DNA from: Methylobacillus caricis
GTDB lineage: Bacteria; Pseudomonadota; Gammaproteobacteria; Burkholderiales; Methylophilaceae
NCBI RefSeq assembly: GCF_020532705.1
Contig: NZ_JAJAVD010000001.1
Span: 682,001-746,000 of the forward strand
Reading direction: 5' to 3'
Length of the DNA stretch: 64,000 nucleotides
Position numbers and translations under genes: made by a program. The notes beneath the pieces are model-generated. The model did no database searches, was not told the origin of the DNA, and saw nothing but the letters and a program-made list of their open reading frames with translations. Shown in pieces: positions 59,543 to 64,000 of this stretch (position 1 is the first letter of the stretch; each line of letters begins with the position of its first letter).

Positions 59543-60285
59543 GACTCGTTATCCCTTTCACGCACCCAGAACAAGGCGGCGCCGGCAACAGCGGCAGGCA
59601 TCATGACGATATTGAGCACGGGAATCATGAGCGCCAGGTAGACCGTGCCGCCAAAGCCAAGGCTTTGCCAGCGTTTTGTCCGCAGCCATGCCAGCATGTC
59701 ATTCCAGCCGAGCTTATGGTTGTCGGCAGGGTAATCCAGATACTGCACGCACATCATCCATATGCCGAACAATATCCACAATGGCGCTGCCGCCAGATTT
59801 ACTACCGGGATCAGCGAAAGTATGAACAGCCCGGCCGCACGTGGCAGAAAATAGGCCAGTTTGCGCAATTCCCGGCCTAGGGTTCGGGGCACCATGGCGA
59901 TCAGCTCCGCCCAGCTAAAGGGAGGGAAGGTATCCTGCCCGCGTACCATGATTTCCACTTTTTCTGCCAGCAGGCCGTTGAATGGGGCAGCGATGATATT
60001 GGCCAGCATTGTGAAGGTGAAAAGTATCATGATCAATACCAACAAGACGAATAGCGGCCACAGAATGTAACTCAGAAAGCCCAGCCAGCTCGGCAACGCG
60101 GGCATGAAGGCATGTACCCACTGGCTGAACTGCTGCACGGCAAGGCTGATCATGCCAATGAACAACAGCAGGTTGGCCGTGAGCGGCAACAATAAAAAGC
60201 GGCGCATCCCTGGCTGGAATAACAGTTTCAGGCCTTCGGCCAAGTATTGCGGGCCGGAGAGCATAGGTGGCGTCAGATTGGACAT
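59539..60285 (-). CDS. cysZ: CysZ/EI24-family membrane protein
   Basis: 248 aa from ATG 60285; the longer open frame to 60381 lies in an AT-rich promoter region. It has the family start ([20 protein letters not shown]), four hydrophobic segments, and [13 protein letters not shown] plus [27 protein letters not shown] blocks. CysZ is a high-affinity sulfate channel, but remote EI24 members have other roles. Coupling to a LysR gene that is not CysB is unusual. The order is cysZ then lysR on the minus strand. Confidence 0.85.
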   Translation of the reverse strand: MSNLTPPMLSGPQYLAEGLKLLFQPGMRRFLLLPLTANLLLFIGMISLAVQQFSQWVHAFMPALPSWLGFLSYILWPLFVLLVLIMILFTFTMLANIIAAPFNGLLAEKVEIMVRGQDTFPPFSWAELIAMVPRTLGRELRKLAYFLPRAAGLFILSLIPVVNLAAAPLWILFGIWMMCVQYLDYPADNHKLGWNDMLAWLRTKRWQSLGFGGTVYLALMIPVLNIVMMPAAVAGAALFWVRERDNES

Positions 60286-60352
60286 GGTTTGTCGCACTCT
60301 ATAAGAGCCAACATATTCGATATGGCATTGATGGTAATCATGGTATGCGTCA

Positions 60353-60371
60353 TGTTCATATTTTTTGAACA
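60353..60371. promoter_or_regulatory. Inverted repeat TGTTCA-N7-TGAACA in divergent promoter
   Basis: A perfect 6-bp inverted repeat (60353-60358 and 60366-60371) in the cysZ-pirin intergenic region. It shares GTTCA/TGAAC half-sites with the array at 60432-60454, suggesting one DNA-binding protein. Confidence 0.4.
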
Positions 60372-60431
60372 ATATATACAAAATTATTTGCTATTAATAC
60401 TGCTGCTTATTATCTACCATGGTTTTAATTA

Positions 60432-60455
60432 TTCAAGAATATTGAAATGTTCAAT
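60432..60455. promoter_or_regulatory. Tandem TTCAA/TTGAA half-sites before pirin
   Basis: TTCAA (60432-60436), TTGAA (60442-60446) and TTCAA (60450-60454) alternate, giving two overlapping palindromes (TTCAA-N5-TTGAA and ATTGAA-N3-TTCAAT). The second contains a LysR-box T-N11-A (60442, 60454). It ends 5 bases before the pirin ribosome site, so binding there would block translation start or RNA polymerase escape. Confidence 0.45.
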
Positions 60456-60471
60456 CTGAAAGGAGATTGTG

Positions 60472-61188
60472 ATGCTGACATTGAGGAAATCGCAAGAGCG
60501 TGGCCATGCCAATCATGGCTGGCTGGATAGTTATCATTCATTTTCATTCTCTGGCTACTATGACCCCGATCATATGGGTTATTCCGTGCTGCGTGTCATC
60601 AATGAGGACATTATTGCGCCGGATATGGGGTTTGGCATGCACCCGCACCGTGATATGGAAATCATCACTTATATGCTGAAAGGTCAATTGCAGCATCGGG
60701 ATAGTCTTGGTAACGGTTCAGTGATCAAGGCCGGGGACGTCCAGCGCATGACAGCCGGCACCGGGATTGTACATAGCGAATTCAATGCATCCAGCACTGA
60801 GGCGGCACACCTTTTGCAGATATGGTTGCTGCCTGAGCGCGATGGAATCACGCCAGGATATGAGGAAAAGCAGTTTGCAGCAGCCGAGAAGCTGAATCGT
60901 TGGTGTCTGATTGCTTCAAGGGACGGCCGTGATGGATCGTTGCTGGTGCATCAGGATATTGCTTTATATGCAACAGTGCTGACTCAGGGCCAGCAGATCG
61001 CATACAACATAGCAGAAGGACGCGGTCTTTATATTCAGGTGGTTCGCGGCAATGTGGTGTTGAATGGCGAAGCACTGGAAGCGGGCGATGCCGTCAAGAT
61101 TAACAGCCTTCAGCAAATTGATATCCAGGCAGGAGAAGAGGCAGAGCTGCTCTTGTTCGATCTGCCAATCATTCATTCATCACATTAA
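60472..61188 (+). CDS. Pirin-family bicupin (YhaK-like)
   Basis: 238 aa from ATG 60472 (AAGGAGA six bases upstream; the GTG at 60469 is too close). Two cupin domains are present; the first holds the metal ligands GMHPHRDMEIITYM and the later HS of TGIVHSEFN. Length and features match short pirins like YhaK, which can have quercetinase or redox-sensor activity. It is the first gene of a run with WrbA-like, YceI, OYE and nitroreductase genes. Confidence 0.92.
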   Translation: MLTLRKSQERGHANHGWLDSYHSFSFSGYYDPDHMGYSVLRVINEDIIAPDMGFGMHPHRDMEIITYMLKGQLQHRDSLGNGSVIKAGDVQRMTAGTGIVHSEFNASSTEAAHLLQIWLLPERDGITPGYEEKQFAAAEKLNRWCLIASRDGRDGSLLVHQDIALYATVLTQGQQIAYNIAEGRGLYIQVVRGNVVLNGEALEAGDAVKINSLQQIDIQAGEEAELLLFDLPIIHSSH

Positions 61189-61198
61189 GGAAAGTATC

Positions 61199-61765
61199 AT
61201 GACCAAGGTAGCAGTTGTTTATCATGGTGGCTATGGACATACTGAAGCACAGGCCAAGGCCGTTGCGCGGGGTGCCGAAAAAGTGCCGGGTACGGAAGTG
61301 GTGTTGCTGAACTCCGATGATGCCCAGAAAGACTGGGATGTGCTCAATACTGCCGATGCGATCATTTTCGGCAGCCCGACCTACATGGGTTCGGCTTCAG
61401 CGCAGTTCAAGGCATTTATGGATGCGAGTTCATCCATCTGGTACAACCGCGGCTGGAAGGATAAAGTGGCGGCAGGCTTTACTACTTCTGCCAGCCAGAG
61501 CGGGGATAAACTGAATACCATCGTTCAGTTGACCATATTTGCCGCCCAGCACGGCATGATCTGGGTAGGAAATGACCTGTTGCCGGGGAACAATAGCAGC
61601 ACAGGTTCAGTCAATGACTTGAACCGTCTTGGCGGCTTTCTTGGTGCTTTGGCGCAGGCCAACAGCGATCAGGGTGCCGATGTTGCGCCAATCAATAGTG
61701 ACCTGCTTACCGCAGAGCACCTGGGTGAGCGGGTTGCGACGATTACCAGGAAGGTGAAGGCTTAA
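61199..61765 (+). CDS. Flavodoxin-fold NAD(P)H:quinone oxidoreductase (WrbA-like)
   Basis: 188 aa from ATG 61199; the frame is open to 61064 inside pirin. The FMN-binding flavodoxin-fold motifs are VVYHGGYGHTEAQAKAVA, IIFGSPTYMGSASAQFKAFMD split by one loop, and GGFLGALAQ. Such enzymes reduce quinones by two electrons, avoiding semiquinone radicals. It lies 10 nt after pirin. Confidence 0.88.
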   Translation: MTKVAVVYHGGYGHTEAQAKAVARGAEKVPGTEVVLLNSDDAQKDWDVLNTADAIIFGSPTYMGSASAQFKAFMDASSSIWYNRGWKDKVAAGFTTSASQSGDKLNTIVQLTIFAAQHGMIWVGNDLLPGNNSSTGSVNDLNRLGGFLGALAQANSDQGADVAPINSDLLTAEHLGERVATITRKVKA

Positions 61766-61774
61766 CGGGAATCC

Positions 61775-61804
61775 CAACCTGGCGATGTCGCTGTTGCCAG
61801 GTTG
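61775..61804 (+). terminator. Hairpin between the WrbA-like gene and yceI
   Basis: CAACCTGG (61775-61782) and CCAGGTTG (61797-61804) pair over 8 bp with a 14-nt loop and no T-run. It may attenuate or process the transcript rather than end it. Confidence 0.4.
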
Positions 61805-61848
61805 ACCGCTGTTCATCAGAACAATTTTAGTTTCAGAGAGGATATGCA

Positions 61849-62433
61849 ATGAATAAATCAATTGCCAAACTTACAACGATTGCCAGCCTGTTTGCAGTAA
61901 GCAGCATGGCTTTTGCAGCCGCGGAAAGCTATGACATCGACAATAAGCACAGTTTTGCCAACTTTGCGATTCGGCATGTGGTAGCCAAGACTTCCGGCAC
62001 GTTCAGCGATATCACCGGCAAGCTGGTGATCGACAAGGACAACTTGGCCAATTCCAGTGTTGATGCCAAGATCAACGTGCTAAGCGTTAACACTAGCAAT
62101 GAGAAGCGCGATGAGCATATCAAGAAGGAAGAGTATCTGAATGCCGGGAAATTTGGCGAGATTCACTTTGTCAGCACCAAAATCGCAGCTACCACCGCCA
62201 GCCAGGGCAATGTTACCGGCAAGCTCACCATTAATGGCGTGACCAAGGAAGTAACTTTCCCTTTTGCAGTGCTTGGTTTCGGCAAGGACCCATGGGGCGG
62301 ATTGCGTACAGGGATTGAAGCCAAAACCATCATCAGGGCCTCTGATTTTGGATATGCCTGGGCAGCAAAGGCCGGTGCGCCAGTCGGCGATGATATTGAA
62401 GTCACGCTGCTGATTGAGGGCGTAAAGAAGTAA
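61849..62433 (+). CDS. YceI-family periplasmic lipid-binding protein
   Basis: This 194-aa protein has a signal peptide (IASLFAVSSMAFA) and a lipocalin-like YceI barrel: YDIDNKHSFANFAIRHVV, TGKLTINGVTKEVTFPF, and the ending VTLLIEGVKK. Members bind polyisoprenoids or other amphiphiles; some bind ubiquinone-like lipids. The link to quinone reductases nearby fits that substrate (inference). AGAGAGGAT lies before the ATG. Confidence 0.92.
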   Translation: MNKSIAKLTTIASLFAVSSMAFAAAESYDIDNKHSFANFAIRHVVAKTSGTFSDITGKLVIDKDNLANSSVDAKINVLSVNTSNEKRDEHIKKEEYLNAGKFGEIHFVSTKIAATTASQGNVTGKLTINGVTKEVTFPFAVLGFGKDPWGGLRTGIEAKTIIRASDFGYAWAAKAGAPVGDDIEVTLLIEGVKK

Positions 62434-62458
62434 CCAGCCTTCCATAGTTTTCTAAAGG

Positions 62459-62492
62459 ACGCTTCACCGGCCCTAAGGGCAAGGTGGAGCGT
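62459..62492 (+). terminator. Stem-loop after yceI
   Basis: ACGCTTCACC (62459-62468) pairs with GGTGGAGCGT (62483-62492) with one G-T pair, plus an inner GCCC/GGGC stem. Only a short TTTAAT follows. It is probably a partial terminator between yceI and the OYE gene. Confidence 0.55.
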
Positions 62493-62521
62493 TTAATATT
62501 TTCTCAAATGAGGAGCGTCAA

Positions 62522-63601
62522 ATGTCAGTGGATTTGTTCAGTCCTGCCAAGCTGGGAAGCATAGAGCTGCAAAATCGTATCGTCATGGCACCATTAACGC
62601 GCAATCGCGCCGGGCAGGGCAATGTCCCCCAGCCCATCAATGCAGAATATTATGGCCAGCGTGCATCCGCCGGCCTGATCATTACCGAGGCAACACCTAT
62701 TTCTGCCACAGCACATGGTTACCCTGCAACTCCTGGCATCCATGACAAGGCGCAGGTGGAAGGCTGGAAGCAGGTAACTGCCGCCGTGCATGCTAAAGGT
62801 GGCAAGATTGCGCTGCAGCTATGGCATGTCGGGCGTATTTCCCATCCATCCTTGCAACCAGGCAATGCTTTGCCGGTTGCCCCATCTGCCATCAAGCCGG
62901 CAGGCCAGGCATTCACTTATGAGGGCTTGCAGGATTTTGTCACGCCACGAGCGCTGGCGATAGAAGAGCTGCCTGGTATCGTGACTGATTATGTCAATGC
63001 CACCAAGAATGCCCTGGAAGCCGGTTTTGATGGCGTGGAAATCCATGCTGCAAACGGCTACCTGATTGACCAGTTCCTGCGGGACGGCACCAATAAGCGT
63101 ACTGACCAGTACGGCGGCAGCAAGGAAAACCGTACACGCCTGCTGCTGGAAGTGACCAAGGCTGTTGTTGCCGTTGCCGGGGCGGACCGTGTGGGCGTAC
63201 GTATTTCGCCGCTCAACCCGTTCAACGATATCAGTGATTCCGATCCCCAGGCCCTGTTCAATTACGTGGCTGACGCATTGAATCCATTCAAGCTGGCTTA
63301 TTTGCATGTGGTGGAAGGCGGCATGGGGGATGGCACTGCAACACCGGACTTTGATTTCAATCAATTGCGCCAGCATTTTACCGGTGGCTATATTGCCAAC
63401 CTTGCCTATGACAAGGCTAAAGGCAATGCCGCCATTGCATCCGGTCATGCCGATGCCATTGCCTATGGGGCACTTTACATTGCCAATCCTGATCTTGTGG
63501 AGCGCTTCAGGCAGGATGCACCATTAAACAACCCAGACCAGTCAACTTTTTATGGTGGCAGCGAAAAAGGCTACACCGACTATCCCACCCTACAAGGATA
63601 A
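62522..63601 (+). CDS. Old Yellow Enzyme-family alkene reductase (NemA-like)
   Basis: This 359-aa FMN-dependent TIM barrel has MAPLTRNRAGQGNVP near residue 23, LWHVGRISHPSLQPG near 101, and the substrate-binding His/Asn pair in GVEIHAANGYLIDQFLRD near 177. It reduces alpha,beta-unsaturated carbonyls and nitro compounds, including electrophilic stressors. Length is as in E. coli NemA. It lies 4 nt upstream of a nitroreductase gene. Confidence 0.94.
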   Translation: MSVDLFSPAKLGSIELQNRIVMAPLTRNRAGQGNVPQPINAEYYGQRASAGLIITEATPISATAHGYPATPGIHDKAQVEGWKQVTAAVHAKGGKIALQLWHVGRISHPSLQPGNALPVAPSAIKPAGQAFTYEGLQDFVTPRALAIEELPGIVTDYVNATKNALEAGFDGVEIHAANGYLIDQFLRDGTNKRTDQYGGSKENRTRLLLEVTKAVVAVAGADRVGVRISPLNPFNDISDSDPQALFNYVADALNPFKLAYLHVVEGGMGDGTATPDFDFNQLRQHFTGGYIANLAYDKAKGNAAIASGHADAIAYGALYIANPDLVERFRQDAPLNNPDQSTFYGGSEKGYTDYPTLQG

Positions 63602-63605
63602 CAAT

Positions 63606-64000
63606 ATGAAGAAACCCGCCATTACCCGAGTGCCTGTTGAAAATACCATTGCAGCTCGCTGGAGCGGCCGTGCCTATGACACCAACAAGAGCGTGAGCGA
63701 AGAGCAGACCATCGCCTTGCTTGAAGCTGCCCGCTGGGCGCCATCCTGTTATGGCGACCAGCCATGGCGTTTCATTGTGTGGGACAAGAACAAGGATGTT
63801 GCATCGTGGCAGAAAGCGTTTGAGACATTGGTTGAATTCAACCAGGGCTGGGTCAAGGATTCGCCGCTGTTGTTCCTGATCGCTGCGGATACCCAGTTCC
63901 ATCACAACGGTAAACCTAATCGCTGGGCCGCCTATGATACTGGCGCTGCTGCCGAAAACTTGTGTTTACAGGCAACGGCACTTGGCCTGATGGCGCACCA
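63606..64000 (+). CDS. Nitroreductase-family protein (partial)
   Basis: The first 131 codons run to the window edge. The FMN-binding N terminus is typical: RWSGRAYDTNKSVSEEQ, LEAARWAPSCYGDQPWRFIV, and TGAAAENLCLQATALGL, which builds the dimer interface. The reaction would be NAD(P)H-dependent reduction of nitro groups or quinones. The remaining third or so lies beyond the window. Confidence 0.9.
   Translation, partial: MKKPAITRVPVENTIAARWSGRAYDTNKSVSEEQTIALLEAARWAPSCYGDQPWRFIVWDKNKDVASWQKAFETLVEFNQGWVKDSPLLFLIAADTQFHHNGKPNRWAAYDTGAAAENLCLQATALGLMAH

Overview
The window looks like chromosomal DNA of a moderately GC-rich betaproteobacterial methylotroph, most likely family Methylophilaceae (Methylobacillus, Methylovorus or Methylophilus type). 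The main evidence is a periplasmic PQQ methanol dehydrogenase of the lanthanide XoxF class at 7296-9167, together with beta-proteobacterial gene orders such as cytochrome c-FTR1 iron permease, trpH/yciO/S2P/scpA/scpB/rluB and dapD/yffB/dapE/prmB. The genus is an inference; no rRNA gene lies in the window. I found no tRNA, rRNA, CRISPR array or intact insertion sequence.

Layout. (a) 1-4024: the end of a beta-propeller-like gene, a frame-broken XRE regulator, then a minus-strand three-gene contractile-injection module (sheath, VgrG/gpD-like hub, PAAR tip) with no tube, baseplate or ATPase genes beside it. (b) 4157-9281: a DUF455 ferritin-like protein, then an AcoR-type sigma-54 activator divergent from xoxF. 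The gap between these two carries a -24/-12 element pointing at xoxF. (c) 9292-18781: serB-ppiA, sucCD, ankyrin protein-nadE-glnB, two small genes and an iron permease. (d) 18827-22703: M61 peptidase and the yciB-yciI-bolA-ppiC operon. (e) 22822-27993: trpH-yciO-S2P-smr-scpA-scpB-rluB on the plus strand. (f) 28087-34286: DUF202, the yffB-dapE-prmB operon, a degenerate MHYT-GGDEF-EAL protein and dapD, behind which lies a diverged relic of a second dapD 3' end. (g) 34862-39268: M48 lipoprotein, kup, TfoX-N protein, xseA. (h) 39377-47633: dsbB, cysM, the ydbH-ynbE-ydbL envelope lipid-bridge operon, an exonuclease, rlmD, a peptide-binding lipoprotein and an L,D-transpeptidase. (i) 47991-53475: two peptide-ABC permeases without an ATPase, yhhQ, nagZ, a BI-1 protein and a rhomboid. 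(j) 58527 down to 53462, minus strand: psiE-moxR-DUF58-tgpA-tadA and a 71-aa membrane protein. (k) 58640-64000: a cysZ-lysR operon divergent from pirin, WrbA-like flavodoxin, YceI, Old Yellow Enzyme and a nitroreductase, which together resemble an electrophile/quinone/nitro-compound stress regulon with repeated TTCAA/TTGAA half-sites in the divergent promoter.

Most of the window is housekeeping DNA. The parts that deserve a second look are the apparent sigma-54 switch in front of xoxF, the minimal contractile module, the displaced dapD tail, the LysR/pirin-led reductase cluster, and the peptide-ABC locus that pairs a binding protein and two permeases with an L,D-transpeptidase but no ATPase.
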